A DNA stretch of 48,520 nt from NCBI GenBank assembly GCA_003023185.1, contig PXSB01000088.1, positions 7,401 to 55,920 on the forward strand. Direction: 5' to 3'. The DNA comes from Halobacteriales archaeon QS_9_67_17. GTDB lineage: Archaea > Halobacteriota > Halobacteria > Halobacteriales > Haloarculaceae. The translations under genes and the position numbers were made by a program. The first letter of the stretch is position 1. Each line of letters starts with the position of its first letter. Positions 1 through 8,866 of the stretch are shown piece after piece. The notes beneath the pieces are model-generated. The model saw only the letters and a program-made list of their open reading frames with translations, did no database searches and was not told the origin of the DNA.

Positions 1-978
1 TCGAGTACGACGGGGCGACGGCGCTCGCGTACGCCATCTACCACCTGCCAGATAACTACGCCGTCGTCCAGTACGTCCTCGCGCGACTCGCTCGTCGGAA
101 CCTCGTCCCGAAGCAGTTGCGCGTGCTCGATGTCGGTGCCGGCGTCGGCGGGCCGATGCTCGGGGTCCACGACCTGCTCCCCGACGAGAGCGTGGTCGAG
201 TACCACGCCGTCGAGCCGTCGGCCGCCGCGGATGTGTTCGCGGTGCTTGCCGAGGAGACGCGACCCGGCTTCCGGACGGATCTCCACCGCGAGACGGCCC
301 AAGCCCACGACCCGGACGGTACCTTCGACATCGTGTTGTTCGCGAACGTGCTCTCGGAACTTGACGACCCGCGTGCGGTCGCGGCCGACTACGTGGACGC
401 GGTTGCGCCCGACGGCTCGTTCGTCGCCGTTGCGCCGGCCGACCGGGAGGCAGCCATCGGACTGCGGGAAGTCGAGCGCGCACTGGAGTCAGACGGCCAC
501 GGCGTCTGGGGTCCGCAGGTGCGGCTGTGGCCCGACTGCCGGCCGGACGACTGGGGGTGGACCTTCGACGTGCAGCCGGACCTCGCGGTGCCGGCGTTCC
601 AGCGCGCGCTCGATCGCGTTCAGCGTGCTCCGACGCGACGACGCGCAGATGGTCGCGATAGAGCCGGACCCCTCACGGTTCGCGCGCTTCGCCGACAGCG
701 AGGACCACGTCTCCAAGCGCGTCGACTGTCTCGCGCTGAAGCTCTCAACCGATCTCGCCGACGAGGGCAACCCGCTGTACAAGATGAGCGACGGCTCCGA
801 AGCCGTCGACCACTACGCCGTCCTCACGCGCGAATCGGCGCTCAACGCCGACCTCGCCCGCGCCGACTACGGCGACCCGCTCGTCTTCGAGAACGTCCTG
901 GTGTTGTGGAACGACGACGAGGCGTCGTACAATCTGGTCGTCGACGACGAGACGGTCGTCGACCGGGTGGCCGGGTAG
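1..978 (+). pseudogene. Rsm22-type rRNA methyltransferase, 5'-partial and frameshifted
   Basis: The gene enters from the left edge already open. The first reading frame carries a class I SAM-methyltransferase core: the motif VLDVGAGVGG lies at about 123-152 and an acidic strand follows. This resembles the archaeal relatives of mitochondrial Rsm22, thought to act on small-subunit rRNA. Near position 618 the homologous frame changes: the text before it ends in AFQRALDR and the rest (FSVLRRDD to the stop at 978) continues in the next frame. One extra base, or a deletion of non-triplet length, would explain it. I recall about 15-20 more residues at this point in relatives, so a small deletion is possible. 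Sequencing error and true inactivation cannot be separated here. surE follows 35 bp downstream on the same strand. Confidence 0.65.
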
Positions 979-1013
979 CCCAGACTTTTGGCCGGCCCGC
1001 ACCTGTCGACCGT

Positions 1014-1796
1014 ATGGACGTACTGCTCACCAACGACGACGGCATCGAGGCGGACGGGCTGGGCGTGCTCTACGAGTCGCTCTCTGCCGTCGACTCGCTC
1101 GACGTGACGGCCGTCGCTCCCGCGGACGACCAGTCGGCGGTCGGGCGCGCCCTGAGCCATGAGGCCGACGTCGAACCACACGAGTTCGGCTACGCCGTCT
1201 ACGGAACGCCGGCGGACTGCGTCGTCGCGGCCGTCGGCGCGCTCGACATGTCGCCCGACCTCGTCGTCTCCGGCTGTAACCGCGGCGCGAACCTCGGCGA
1301 GTACGTGCTCGGTCGCTCCGGCACCGTCTCCGCGGCCGTCGAAGCCGCCTTCTTCGAGATTCCTGCCGTCGCAGTCTCCCTGTACGTGCCTGCCGCGGAG
1401 GATCTGAACTTCGCCGAGTTCGAACCCGACCACGGTGCCTACGGGGAGGCCGCCCGCGCCGCTCGCTATCTCACCCGTCACGCCGTCGAGGCGGGCCTCT
1501 TCGACACCGCCGACTATCTCAACGTCAACTGTCCGGTGCCGGGCGACGAGCCGGCTCCGATGGCTGTGACCCGTCCGAGCCACGTCTACGACATGGACGC
1601 CGAGCGCGACGGCGACACGGTCCACATCAGGGATCACATCTGGGAGCGGATGGCCGCGGGCGACGTACCTGACCCGGCGGGAACCGACCGCCGCGCAGTC
1701 ATGGACGGACGCATCTCCGTCTCGCCGCTGACGGCCCCACACACCACCGAACACCACGAAGCACTTGACGGGCTCGCGGAAGGCTACCGGGACTGA
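1014..1796 (+). CDS. surE: 5'/3'-nucleotidase SurE
   Basis: The 260-residue protein starts MDVLLTNDDG, the SurE signature in which the two Asp residues (8 and 9) bind the divalent metal. A second conserved block, SGCNRGANLGEYV, followed by SGTVSAA, matches the SurE active-site loops. The family removes phosphate from 5' and 3' nucleoside monophosphates in the cytoplasm. The ATG at 1014 is chosen because the family begins exactly at this motif. The same frame stays open upstream only because it runs through the frameshifted neighbour. Length is normal for the family. The carbonic anhydrase gene starts 57 bp further on. Confidence 0.93.
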   Translation: MDVLLTNDDGIEADGLGVLYESLSAVDSLDVTAVAPADDQSAVGRALSHEADVEPHEFGYAVYGTPADCVVAAVGALDMSPDLVVSGCNRGANLGEYVLGRSGTVSAAVEAAFFEIPAVAVSLYVPAAEDLNFAEFEPDHGAYGEAARAARYLTRHAVEAGLFDTADYLNVNCPVPGDEPAPMAVTRPSHVYDMDAERDGDTVHIRDHIWERMAAGDVPDPAGTDRRAVMDGRISVSPLTAPHTTEHHEALDGLAEGYRD

Positions 1797-1853
1797 GCCG
1801 ACAGGTCTTGCCGCTAATTCAGTCCTCTTGAGTCGCCTCCGACACGCTGAGGT

Positions 1854-2531
1854 ATGGACACGCTCGCTAACCTGCTCGCCGGCAACGCCAAGCACGCGGC
1901 CGCCTTCGACGACCGGTTCGACGACGTGCAGGACGCCCAACACCCGGAGGCCGTCACGGTCTGCTGTTCCGACTCGCGGGTGTTGCAGGACGCGATGTGG
2001 GACAACGCCGACCCCGGCCGGCTGTTCACCTGCGGCAACATCGGCAACCGCGTGGTGCAACGCACCGCGGCCGGCGAGGCCGTCTCCGGCGACGTGCTCT
2101 ACCCGATTGCCCACACCGATACCGAGACGGCAATCGTCGTCGGCCACACCGGCTGTGGCGCGGTCACCGCGACCTACGACGCGCTCACCGGTGAACTGTC
2201 CGACGCCGCCGGCATCGAACACTGTATCGACCTGCTGAAGCCACATCTCGAATCCGGCGTCGAACGACTCCCGGCCGACACCGACCGCGCAGCGGCGATC
2301 AACCGCCTCGTCGAGTACAACGTCGACCGACAGGTGGAGTTCCTCGCGGCGAGCGACGACGTGCCGGCGTCCGTCGAACTCGTCGGTGCCGTCTACGACT
2401 TTCAGGACGCGTACGGCGGCGACCGCGGAGAAGTCCACGTCGTCAACGTCGACGGCGAAACCGACCCCACGACGCTCCGGGACGACAATCCGGAGATCGC
2501 AGACCGGATCGACCGGCTCTGGACGTACTGA
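1854..2531 (+). CDS. beta-class carbonic anhydrase
   Basis: The 225-residue protein has the beta-carbonic-anhydrase zinc set: Cys38 in CCSDSR (with the Asp40/Arg42 dyad), then His98 and Cys101 in GHTGCGA. CGNIGNRV at about 60-67 is another family block. The enzyme interconverts CO2 and bicarbonate in the cytoplasm, feeding carboxylases and pH balance. Start and length fit the family. It stands between surE and the convergent thiC gene, whose stop lies 3 bp beyond this one, so the two transcripts meet tail to tail. Confidence 0.92.
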   Translation: MDTLANLLAGNAKHAAAFDDRFDDVQDAQHPEAVTVCCSDSRVLQDAMWDNADPGRLFTCGNIGNRVVQRTAAGEAVSGDVLYPIAHTDTETAIVVGHTGCGAVTATYDALTGELSDAAGIEHCIDLLKPHLESGVERLPADTDRAAAINRLVEYNVDRQVEFLAASDDVPASVELVGAVYDFQDAYGGDRGEVHVVNVDGETDPTTLRDDNPEIADRIDRLWTY

Positions 2532-2534
2532 CGG

Positions 2535-3983
2535 TCAGTCGTCGGCGTGTGACTCCTCGGGCGTGAACGTGACGCCGTCGATCTCGACCTTCTCGGGGAC
2601 GCCGCTGGTGTCGTGGCTACCAACCGGCGGGAGATTCACCTCCGCGGCCGCCGAGGCCCTGAGGTCGGTTTCGTCGTCGATGGCCGACATCTCGCCGTCC
2701 GCGTCACGCGCGTCCTGATCGATTCGCATCGAGCAGAACTCGACACCGCACATCGAGCAGAACCGCGCTTCCTTGTAGTTGTCACCGGGGAGCGTCTGGT
2801 CGTGGTACGTCTGTGCGCGCTCGGGATCGAGCGCGAGGTCGAACTGCCGCCGCCAGTCGAACTCGTATCTGGCCTCCGAGAGCGCGTCGTCCCAGTCACG
2901 CGCGCCGGGGTGGTCGTTGGCAACGTCGGCGGCGTGGGCCGCGATCCGGTAGGCCGCGAGGCCGTCCCGAACGTCTTCCTCCTCGGGCAGTCCAAGATGT
3001 TCCTTTGGCGTCACGTAACAGAGCATGGCCGCGCCGGCCCGGGCCGCCTCGGTCGCGCCGATGGCGCTGGTGATGTGGTCGTACCCCGGCGCGACATCGG
3101 TGACGAGCGGGCCCAGCACGTAGAAGGGTGCGCCGTCACAGACCGACTGCTGACGTTCGACGTTGTCGGCGACTTGGTCCATCGGCACGTGGCCCGGCCC
3201 CTCGACCATCACCTGCACGCTGTGGTCCCACGCGGTGCGCGTGAGCTCGCCCAGCGTGTCGAGTTCGGCGAACTGCGCCTCGTCGCTCGCGTCGGCGATG
3301 CTGCCGGGGCGGAGGCCGTCACCCAACGAGAACGTCACGTCGTGTTCTGCGAATATCTCACAGATGGCGTCGAACTTCGCGTACAGCGGGTTCTGCATCC
3401 CGTTCTCCTCCATCCACTGTGCGAGGATGGAACCGCCACGCGAGACGATGCCCGTCTTGCGGCCGTCGGTCAGCGGGAGATGCTCCATCAGGATGCCGGC
3501 GTGGATCGTCATGTAGTCGACGCCCTGCTCGGCCTGCTTCTCGATGGTGTCGAGTAGCAGTTCGTGTGTCAGGTCCGCCGGGTCGTCGACGTGCTTGATT
3601 GCCTCGTAGATCGGGACGGTCCCGACCGGCACCGGCGCGTGGTCGACGTTCGCTTCGCGTATCTCGTTGAGGTTGCCGCCCGTCGAGAGATCCATCACCG
3701 TGTCCGCGCCGTAGTGGACCGCCGTGTGGAGCTTTCGCAGTTCACCTTCGATGTCGCTCGTCGTCTCACTGTTGCCGATGTTCGCGTTCACCTTCGTCGC
3801 GAACTCCCGGCCGATGATCATCGGGTCGAGCGAGTCGTGCGCGTGGTTGTTTGGGATCACCGCCTGTCCGTCGGCGACCTGCTCACGGACGAACTCCGGG
3901 TCGCGGTTCTCTCGCTCCGCGACCCGCTCCATCGCGGGCGTCACCTCGCCGGCCCGCGCTCGCTGAATCTGTGTTCGCTTCAT
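2535..3983 (-). CDS. thiC: phosphomethylpyrimidine synthase ThiC
   Basis: ThiC is a radical-SAM enzyme that converts aminoimidazole ribotide to the pyrimidine (HMP-phosphate) of thiamine. The 482-residue protein has the family body and, near residues 409-417, the CSMCGVEFC iron-sulfur motif (CX2CX4C) that binds the 4Fe-4S cluster. Upstream blocks such as [12 protein letters not shown] and [10 protein letters not shown] are typical. The ATG at 3983 (MKRTQIQ) is preferred to an upstream TTG because a TATA-like element sits about 26-30 bp before it, as for leaderless haloarchaeal genes. I see no TPP riboswitch in front of it. Confidence 0.95.
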   Translation of the reverse strand: MKRTQIQRARAGEVTPAMERVAERENRDPEFVREQVADGQAVIPNNHAHDSLDPMIIGREFATKVNANIGNSETTSDIEGELRKLHTAVHYGADTVMDLSTGGNLNEIREANVDHAPVPVGTVPIYEAIKHVDDPADLTHELLLDTIEKQAEQGVDYMTIHAGILMEHLPLTDGRKTGIVSRGGSILAQWMEENGMQNPLYAKFDAICEIFAEHDVTFSLGDGLRPGSIADASDEAQFAELDTLGELTRTAWDHSVQVMVEGPGHVPMDQVADNVERQQSVCDGAPFYVLGPLVTDVAPGYDHITSAIGATEAARAGAAMLCYVTPKEHLGLPEEEDVRDGLAAYRIAAHAADVANDHPGARDWDDALSEARYEFDWRRQFDLALDPERAQTYHDQTLPGDNYKEARFCSMCGVEFCSMRIDQDARDADGEMSAIDDETDLRASAAAEVNLPPVGSHDTSGVPEKVEIDGVTFTPEESHADD

Positions 3984-4007
3984 ACACAACTAGGTAATAC
4001 CACTGCG

Positions 4008-4018
4008 TCATATATTCT
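4008..4018 (-). promoter_or_regulatory. TATA-like element of thiC
   Basis: On the minus strand an AT-rich block reading gaatatatga lies about 26-34 bp upstream of the thiC ATG. This is the spacing expected for a TATA box driving a leaderless transcript that starts at or next to the start codon. Identification rests on composition and spacing only. Confidence 0.55.
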
Positions 4019-4071
4019 CTGGTCACCCGCCACTGGTCGAGTTGCCCGGCGAGGGCGCGTTCGTCGCTGCG

Positions 4072-5094
4072 CTACAGGATTACGCGCTGCACGTCCTGAG
4101 CGCTCGCCCGACGAACAATCGCAGCAATCGGATCGTCGAATCCGGCGAGGTTGTCCGAATCACCGTCGAGCACGAGCAGTTTCGCGTCCCGTCCGGGTTC
4201 GATGACGCCGCAGTTCAGGTCGGCGACGGTCGCGCCTGCTTTCGTCGCCATTTCGAGCACCTCGCGGGGCGTGACATCGAACGCCTTCGAGGTGTACGCC
4301 ATCTCGCGGAACATCGACGGGGCGTTCAGCATGACGTTGTCCGTTCCGAGCGCGACGGTGGTGTGGTCCAGTAGCTCTCGAAGCGGCGGCGAGCCCACGC
4401 CGAGCACGAGGTTCGCACGAGGACAGACGGCGATGGGGACATCCCCCTCTGCGACCCGTGAGAGGTGCTCCGACTCCGCGTGAACCATGTGGACGAGCAG
4501 GTCGGGATCGAGGTCCAGCGCGGGGTGGATGTCCGTCGCGTCGGGTTCGCCGGCGTGGATGGCGAACGGCTTCCCTGCGGCCCGCGTGGCCTCGCGATGC
4601 CGGGTGAAGTCGGAGTCGTTGGCACCGCTCGCACCGTAGCCGTCTGCCACGTCCAGCACGTCCGGGTCGTCGCTGCCGAACACGAACGGGCGGACAGTCT
4701 GTTCGGTCGCGGCGTCTCGAAGCGCGAGCGCCCCCTCAGTGCCGAACTCTCGGAAGTCCAGAAACGCGGCGGTTCCTGTCGTCTCCATGAACGCCATCGT
4801 TCGCCGCATCGCCGTGACCAACTCCTGTCGCGAGGCCGCCTGCAGGCGGCGGTGTTTTCGGCTAGTCGGCGGGACGACGGCCTCTTCCAAGGACAGACCG
4901 ACCGCGGCCTCTTTGGCTACCGAGTCACCGATGTGGGTGTGCGCGTTGACGAACGCTGAGAGGATCATGTCCGTGGAGTCGGTGGCGCATTCCTCGACTG
5001 CCCGGATACGTCCCTCCTCGACGACGACCCGGCCCCGGATCGGTTCTAAGCTGTCCCCAGCGATGATCGTCCCCTCAAGCTGCACGGTGACCAC
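4072..5094 (-). CDS. amidohydrolase-superfamily protein
   Basis: The 340-residue protein follows the metal-dependent amidohydrolase plan: an N-terminal beta strand segment, NAHTHIGDS with His52 and His54, AIHAGE with His180, VHAES with His205, and GTDN with Asp252, which together form the mononuclear metal site. Such enzymes (guanine deaminase, SAH deaminase, chlorohydrolase relatives) hydrolytically deaminate or dechlorinate cyclic substrates; the substrate here cannot be read from sequence. The start is a GTG at 5094. It is on the same strand as thiC, 88 bp away, with a separate thiC promoter between them. Confidence 0.82.
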   Translation of the reverse strand: MVTVQLEGTIIAGDSLEPIRGRVVVEEGRIRAVEECATDSTDMILSAFVNAHTHIGDSVAKEAAVGLSLEEAVVPPTSRKHRRLQAASRQELVTAMRRTMAFMETTGTAAFLDFREFGTEGALALRDAATEQTVRPFVFGSDDPDVLDVADGYGASGANDSDFTRHREATRAAGKPFAIHAGEPDATDIHPALDLDPDLLVHMVHAESEHLSRVAEGDVPIAVCPRANLVLGVGSPPLRELLDHTTVALGTDNVMLNAPSMFREMAYTSKAFDVTPREVLEMATKAGATVADLNCGVIEPGRDAKLLVLDGDSDNLAGFDDPIAAIVRRASAQDVQRVIL

Positions 5095-5426
5095 TCACGG
5101 GGGAGAGACGGATATCGACCTTCCCGAACGTCTCGTTCGATAGCGTCATTATCAGTATGAGACCGTTCCATTTGAGAGAGGTTATATCCATCCCGTTTCG
5201 ACGCGGCAGAGACGGGCCTCATCGAACCCGGAATCGAGTCTACGAGGAACACGGTTTCAGAGTTCCTTTCACGACCGTGTCGGCAACGCCTCGTTCGTCG
5301 TCGGTCCACGCGAGTTAACGGGAGGAGAACTGCTCGACGGCCGCACGTTCCCATATTTCTACCACGGATGCACCGACCCGACGGGCGAGTTATAGATACT
5401 GTTTGTGTGTCTCTGGTCAATGTCGA
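5095..5426. other. Intergenic stretch without a supported gene
   Basis: About 330 bp between the amidohydrolase start and the GNAT stop. I see no protein with recognisable composition, no tRNA fold and no clear repeat. The only open frames overlap the amidohydrolase out of phase and have arginine-rich antisense-like composition. It may be decayed DNA at the edge of the accessory island. Confidence 0.4.
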
Positions 5427-5876
5427 CTACTCCCGCAAGTCGAACACGAACCCGGTTTTCTCATATCTATCGAACCCACAATCTTCGTAGAATTCGTGTT
5501 TCCACTCCTTGTCGGACCCTGTTGACAGCATGATCTTGTAGCAGTCTCTTTTTTCCGCTATCTCGATTGCTCTCTCCAGACAGCGCTTGCCGAATCCTCG
5601 TCCCCTGTGTTCTTCATGAGTTATGACGTTCTCTATCACGCCGAACGGTCTCGCGTTTCTGGTCAGGTTTTCCGTGATCGAAAGCACACACGACGAGACG
5701 AGTTGGTCGTCGTCTTCGATGGCGATAATTTTGAGCGACTCGTCGCGGAGCATATTCTGCCACTGTTCGTGGAGTCGTTCGGTTTGCTCCAATGGTGGGT
5801 CGTTTGGGTTGAGCATCTGATACAGTTTCAAAAGTCCATCCAATTCGTCCGCTTGGACCGTCCTCTCGGTTGCCAT
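5427..5876 (-). CDS. GNAT-family N-acetyltransferase
   Basis: The 149-residue protein has the GNAT fold signature: motif A, HRGRGFGKRCLE, at about residues 91-102, which forms the acetyl-CoA pyrophosphate loop, and the motif B region FYEDCGFDRYEKTGF near the end. GNATs move an acetyl group from acetyl-CoA to an amine of a protein or small molecule; the acceptor is not predictable. Codon use is clearly less GC-rich than in the flanking core genes (many AT-ending codons), in line with acquisition as part of the 5.1-8.9 kb island. Confidence 0.88.
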   Translation of the reverse strand: MATERTVQADELDGLLKLYQMLNPNDPPLEQTERLHEQWQNMLRDESLKIIAIEDDDQLVSSCVLSITENLTRNARPFGVIENVITHEEHRGRGFGKRCLERAIEIAEKRDCYKIMLSTGSDKEWKHEFYEDCGFDRYEKTGFVFDLRE

Positions 5877-5914
5877 AGCTTCCCGTGAGCGGATGGTGAC
5901 TTGGCCGACACTAA

Positions 5915-6034
5915 TGACTTTCCAGCAGTGTCGATGATCTGCCGGCGCTCAAAGACCTGCTGGAAGGCACACGCCAGTTCGAGGAGGAGGAGGTGAGCGC
6001 GAAGAAACCCCGCGAGCGCTTCGGCACCAGATGA
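5915..6034 (+). CDS. small acidic ORF, 39 aa, unrecognised
   Basis: An ATG at 5915 opens a 39-codon frame with the look of a real haloarchaeal protein: Ser/Asp start, LPALKDLLEGT helix, a Glu run (FEEEEV) and a basic tail KKPRERFGTR. It overlaps by ATGA a 12-codon frame at 6031-6069 (MSDDEPTINLSL). Overlapping ATGA starts are usual for operonic pairs, so this may be the remains of a two-gene module whose second gene is truncated. No family was recognised. It lies in the gap between divergent GNAT and PPOX genes. Confidence 0.35.
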
Positions 6035-6077
6035 GTGACGACGAACCCACTATCAACCTCAGCCTGTAATATCGCCT

Positions 6078-6545
6078 ATGGATGTCGTCGAGAACACGCT
6101 CAATACGGATATAGATACGTTCCTCAATCGTCCACTGTTTTGCTTTCTTGCGACAATAGAGGATAATTTGCCCCGAATTTCGCCACTTTGGTTCCTCTGG
6201 GAAGACGACGTTATCTGGATTATTGCAGACGCAGAGAAGACGTATCCCAGTCGCGTAGAGCAGAATCCTGAGACGGCACTCGCTATTGTGGACTTCGACT
6301 GGACAACCGGAACCGTCCAGCACGCAGGTATGCGTGGTCATGCGACCGTCGAACCACACGACCCATCCCGAGCCGAACGCCTCCTCGCTCGCTACCTCGG
6401 CCCGGATAAGACCGAATGGGACGTATCACGCTTTCCCGACCCGTGCGAGTGGGGCGATGAGATGGTCATGATTCGGTTCGACCCCGAGACGGTCGTCGCA
6501 CGTGACCAGTCGTACGTTCCATCTCCGAGTGTCAGAGATCAGTGA
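6078..6545 (+). CDS. pyridoxamine 5'-phosphate oxidase-family protein
   Basis: The 155-residue protein has the split-barrel flavin-binding plan: an N-terminal helix, then FCFLATIEDNLPRISPLWF, WIIADAEKTYPSR and NPETALAIVDFD, the usual strand order of PPOX-class proteins. The family binds FMN, F420 or haem and includes oxidases and reductases; cofactor and substrate cannot be assigned. The length is normal. Base composition is slightly lower in GC than the core genes. No operon partner is evident: the following toxin-antitoxin pair has its own AT-rich promoter region. Confidence 0.82.
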   Translation: MDVVENTLNTDIDTFLNRPLFCFLATIEDNLPRISPLWFLWEDDVIWIIADAEKTYPSRVEQNPETALAIVDFDWTTGTVQHAGMRGHATVEPHDPSRAERLLARYLGPDKTEWDVSRFPDPCEWGDEMVMIRFDPETVVARDQSYVPSPSVRDQ

Positions 6546-6713
6546 TTATCTTTTCACACACTCTGGGTCAAGACCGACTACCGTTGTGTGACTTAGCTTC
6601 ATGTTCCGAACTCTATCCAACGAGGTGTATGCTACCGAAACTCACTTTATTCTGCTTTATTTTTCAATTAAATGAAATATATGACAGATTCACACGAAGA
6701 TGCTCCATGGGCA

Positions 6714-6752
6714 ATAGTGGGCAAAGATTATTCAGAAGTGGGTCATAGTGGG
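6714..6752 (+). promoter_or_regulatory. repeated atagtggg motif before the MazEF-like pair
   Basis: The 8-base word atagtggg occurs at 6714-6721 and 6745-6752, 31 bp apart, and the shorter agtggg appears again between them at 6737-6742. The region sits between an AT-rich promoter-like stretch (about 6655-6685) and the antitoxin start. Autoregulatory binding by the antitoxin is a reasonable guess; nothing in the sequence proves it. Confidence 0.35.
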
Positions 6753-6756
6753 TAGC

Positions 6757-6996
6757 ATGCCGAAAGTAAACGCTCGCGACCTGCAAACCAACGAGACCGA
6801 CGACCGAGGCCGAATCTATCTCGGGACGGAGTACGCCAACAAGCGCGTGACCGTCGCCGTCGTCGAAGTCGAGTCCGACCGCCCCGACGAGGACGAATTG
6901 GCCGCCGCATACCGCGAGGCTTCCGAGAGTGCCGACCAGCTCGCTGAGGAGTGGCAGGGCACATCCCACGAGGCGTGGGACGGACTCGATGAATGA
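6757..6996 (+). CDS. MazE-like antitoxin
   Basis: The 79-residue acidic protein (MPKVNARDLQ start) precedes and overlaps by ATGA a MazF/PemK toxin, which identifies it by context as the antitoxin. The N-terminal part, RGRIYLGTEYANKRVTVAVVEVE, looks like a short DNA-binding beta segment, followed by an acidic alpha-helical tail (DEDELAAAYREA, LAEEW) of the type that wraps and blocks a MazF dimer. I prefer the ATG at 6757 over a GTG nine bases upstream because the upstream codons look non-coding. It lies in the accessory island. Confidence 0.68.
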   Translation: MPKVNARDLQTNETDDRGRIYLGTEYANKRVTVAVVEVESDRPDEDELAAAYREASESADQLAEEWQGTSHEAWDGLDE

Positions 6997-7346
6997 GCGA
7001 TGATACCGAGGTTCGGCGTGGTGATGTCGTAATCGTTCGTCTCGACCCTGCCGAAGGCCACGAAATGAAAAAGACTCGACCTGCGGTGATCGTACAGAAC
7101 GATATCGGAAATCGCAACTCGGGTACGACAATCGTTGCTCCGGCAACAAGTACGCATCGCGGATACCCGTTCGAGGTGCTGGTCGAAGCGAATGGGCCAC
7201 CGTTCGAGAAGGACTCCTCAGTTCGTCTCGATCAGATTCGTGTCGTCTCTGTCGAAAAGCGGATTCACTCGGTTCTTGGGAGCCTGAGTGAGCCAACGAT
7301 GGCCGAGGTGGACGAGGCACTGAAACTGAGTCTCGGGCTGGATTGA
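6993..7346 (+). CDS. MazF/PemK-family endoribonuclease toxin
   Basis: The 117-residue protein has the MazF barrel features: RRGDVVIVRLDP at the N-terminus, KKTRPAVIVQND (residues about 26-37) and the later SSVRLDQIRVVSVEKR block containing the conserved SxxxxDQIRxV. MazF toxins cut RNA at short sequences and are held inactive by their antitoxin. The start overlaps the antitoxin stop by four bases, so the pair is translationally coupled. One of three toxin-antitoxin pairs in this window. Confidence 0.88.
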   Translation: MSDDTEVRRGDVVIVRLDPAEGHEMKKTRPAVIVQNDIGNRNSGTTIVAPATSTHRGYPFEVLVEANGPPFEKDSSVRLDQIRVVSVEKRIHSVLGSLSEPTMAEVDEALKLSLGLD

Positions 7347-7454
7347 GTCACCGACCTCCGGCTACTTGTCGATCTGATTGGACGCGTCGAAATCCGCAGA
7401 CCGATATTCGAATGCTAATCGGGGGTAAAGGCACTAAAACTCGACTTGAGGTCG

Positions 7455-7494
7455 CTACCGACTCTCCCGCTGTTCTACTTGTTCAACCCGATGA
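7455..7494 (-). repeat. displaced copy of the chorismate mutase 3' end
   Basis: On the minus strand these 40 bases align to the last 41 bases of the chorismate mutase gene (8867-8907), including its stop codon, with 36 identities and one missing base. The copy has no upstream gene and would read a premature stop. The two copies are in the same orientation and bracket a 1.4-kb segment that holds the HTH regulator and membrane protein genes, so they look like the two ends of an insertion. Confidence 0.65.
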
Positions 7495-7560
7495 AATCCA
7501 CCATGGATGCTCCTGAAAGTAGAGAGTGTGATCGGTCAGTCAGAGTGGTCGAAAATCTAC

Positions 7561-7568
7561 GTTTTATA
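7561..7568 (+). promoter_or_regulatory. TATA-like element of the HTH regulator gene
   Basis: The block gttttata at 7561-7568 lies 25-32 bp before a GTG at 7593. That spacing is what a leaderless haloarchaeal transcript beginning at the GTG would have. This decides the start used for the regulator. Confidence 0.5.
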
Positions 7569-7592
7569 CTGGCTCGAATCAACAGATATGGT

Positions 7593-8114
7593 GTGTCACT
7601 ACTCCCTTCCAGTGATGACGTGACAGGTGAGCAGGAAGGCGAGATTCAGGTTCTTGGTATTAATGAAGATGACTCAGCTAACGTGTTTGAGGCTCTTTCA
7701 TCAGATACGGCCCGGCGTGTCCTGACTGCGATTTACAACGAGCCGGCTCCTCCATCCGGGCTTGCTGATCGACTCGACATGTCGCTTCAGAACGTGTCCT
7801 ACCATCTTGACAACCTCGAAGAAGCCGGCGTTGTTCGGGTGGCTGATACACGGTACTCCGAGAAGGGAAGAGAGATGAGTGTGTACGCGCCTGCCGACGA
7901 TCCCGTTGTCGTGTTCGTCGGAACCGAAGAGCGCAAGACTGGCTTCCTTGCCCTTCTCAAATTCCTGTTCGGCTTCCAAGCGTTTGGCCGCCCCGGTGGT
8001 GCAGGCGACGAACTGACAATTCTGGAACTACTGTCATTTCCCGGATTGGAATTTCTCCTCGGTGGATTATTCGTCCTCGGACTGGTCGTCCTGCTGTGGG
8101 TCTGGAACAGATAG
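7593..8114 (+). CDS. membrane-anchored winged-helix regulator
   Basis: Using the GTG at 7593 the protein is 173 residues. Residues of about 30-95 form an ArsR/MarR-like winged helix: LSSDTARRVLTAIYNEP, then SGLADRLDMSLQNVSYHLDNLEEAGVV, with recognition helix SLQNVSYHLDNL and a wing ending at YAPADDP. The last 20 residues (LEFLLGGLFVLGLVVLLWVW) are one transmembrane segment, so the DNA-binding domain would be tethered to the membrane. Haloarchaea carry many such proteins of unknown signal. The downstream membrane protein gene is on the same strand 83 bp away. The frame is open further upstream, but that part runs through the chorismate-mutase tail copy and is not expected to be translated. Confidence 0.72.
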   Translation: MSLLPSSDDVTGEQEGEIQVLGINEDDSANVFEALSSDTARRVLTAIYNEPAPPSGLADRLDMSLQNVSYHLDNLEEAGVVRVADTRYSEKGREMSVYAPADDPVVVFVGTEERKTGFLALLKFLFGFQAFGRPGGAGDELTILELLSFPGLEFLLGGLFVLGLVVLLWVWNR

Positions 8115-8197
8115 ATGCTCGACACCCTTGTCTGTCAAAACCAATTTTGACTCAAGCGTCGTGTTAAGCGCTTCTGTGGTTAACTGACGAGTATAAC

Positions 8198-8608
8198 ATG
8201 TCTTCAAATCAGCCGATTGTAACGAGAACCTCAGTTATCGGCAGCTCGGTCGGTGGACTGGCCCACATGGTTTTAGCTGTGTTACTGTGGAATAATTGGT
8301 TCGATGACTTGTGGGGAATGCTCGTAACCAAACCACTCAACGGAGCGTATATCCTTCTCGGGATGTTTCTCCTCGGATTCATTCCAGTCTTGTTTTACGT
8401 TGGTGAGGAAATCGTCTCCCCCGCTATCATTATTACTGCCTTCCTACTCGTTTCAACGCTCGGCTCGTGGCTGATGGGCCCAGTTCGTCCACCATCTGCT
8501 GTTCCGACACTATTCGGTCTGTATATTCTATTCTGGGTCGGCGTAGTCGCCCTTGTGGGTGTGGTAGGTGGATTTGAATATCGTCGTAAGCAGCGAACCA
8601 CAGACTGA
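8198..8608 (+). CDS. small membrane protein, four predicted helices
   Basis: The 136-residue protein is mostly hydrophobic. Predicted membrane spans lie at about 12-32, 47-67, 71-92 and 103-126, with a basic C-terminal tail (EYRRKQRTTD) that should be cytoplasmic. Codon use is AT-richer than in core genes. It follows a membrane-anchored winged-helix regulator on the same strand and inside the same apparent insertion, so the two may act together. I do not recognise a family. The 258 bp that follow (8609-8866) hold nothing I can identify. Confidence 0.65.
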   Translation: MSSNQPIVTRTSVIGSSVGGLAHMVLAVLLWNNWFDDLWGMLVTKPLNGAYILLGMFLLGFIPVLFYVGEEIVSPAIIITAFLLVSTLGSWLMGPVRPPSAVPTLFGLYILFWVGVVALVGVVGGFEYRRKQRTTD

Positions 8609-8866
8609 CTCAACACGTCCTACTGTCAGAAAGACACTCCCGGAGGCTGTTCCTCAAGTACGAACGTAGCCTGTACTTAACGATAATCGGCCATCGTGTA
8701 ACGAACTTGTTTACAAGACGAAGTGGTCGTCGTGGCCGCCTGTGCAACGGTTTTGGGTCGGAGCTTCCGGCTGCTCACCGAGCCTGAAAATTCGCATGGT
8801 GGCGTCGAGAACCGCCGTCGCTATCACTAATACGTAGTTAGAGGTTCTGAATATGCTGTCCTTCCA

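Noticed and set aside
867-2438. Long minus-strand open frame of 523 codons across surE and the carbonic anhydrase
   Set aside because: Antisense of two clear genes; its composition is that of reverse-complemented haloarchaeal codons and no motif is present.
3984-4071. TPP riboswitch upstream of thiC
   Set aside because: The gap is too short and the TATA spacing indicates a leaderless transcript; no thi-box-like words seen.
5046-5420. Minus-strand frame of 124 codons in the gap before the GNAT gene
   Set aside because: Arg-rich, overlaps the amidohydrolase start out of frame, and has no haloarchaeal acidic composition.
7446-7592. Upstream start for the HTH regulator
   Set aside because: The added codons run through the displaced chorismate mutase tail, and a TATA-like block fits the GTG at 7593.
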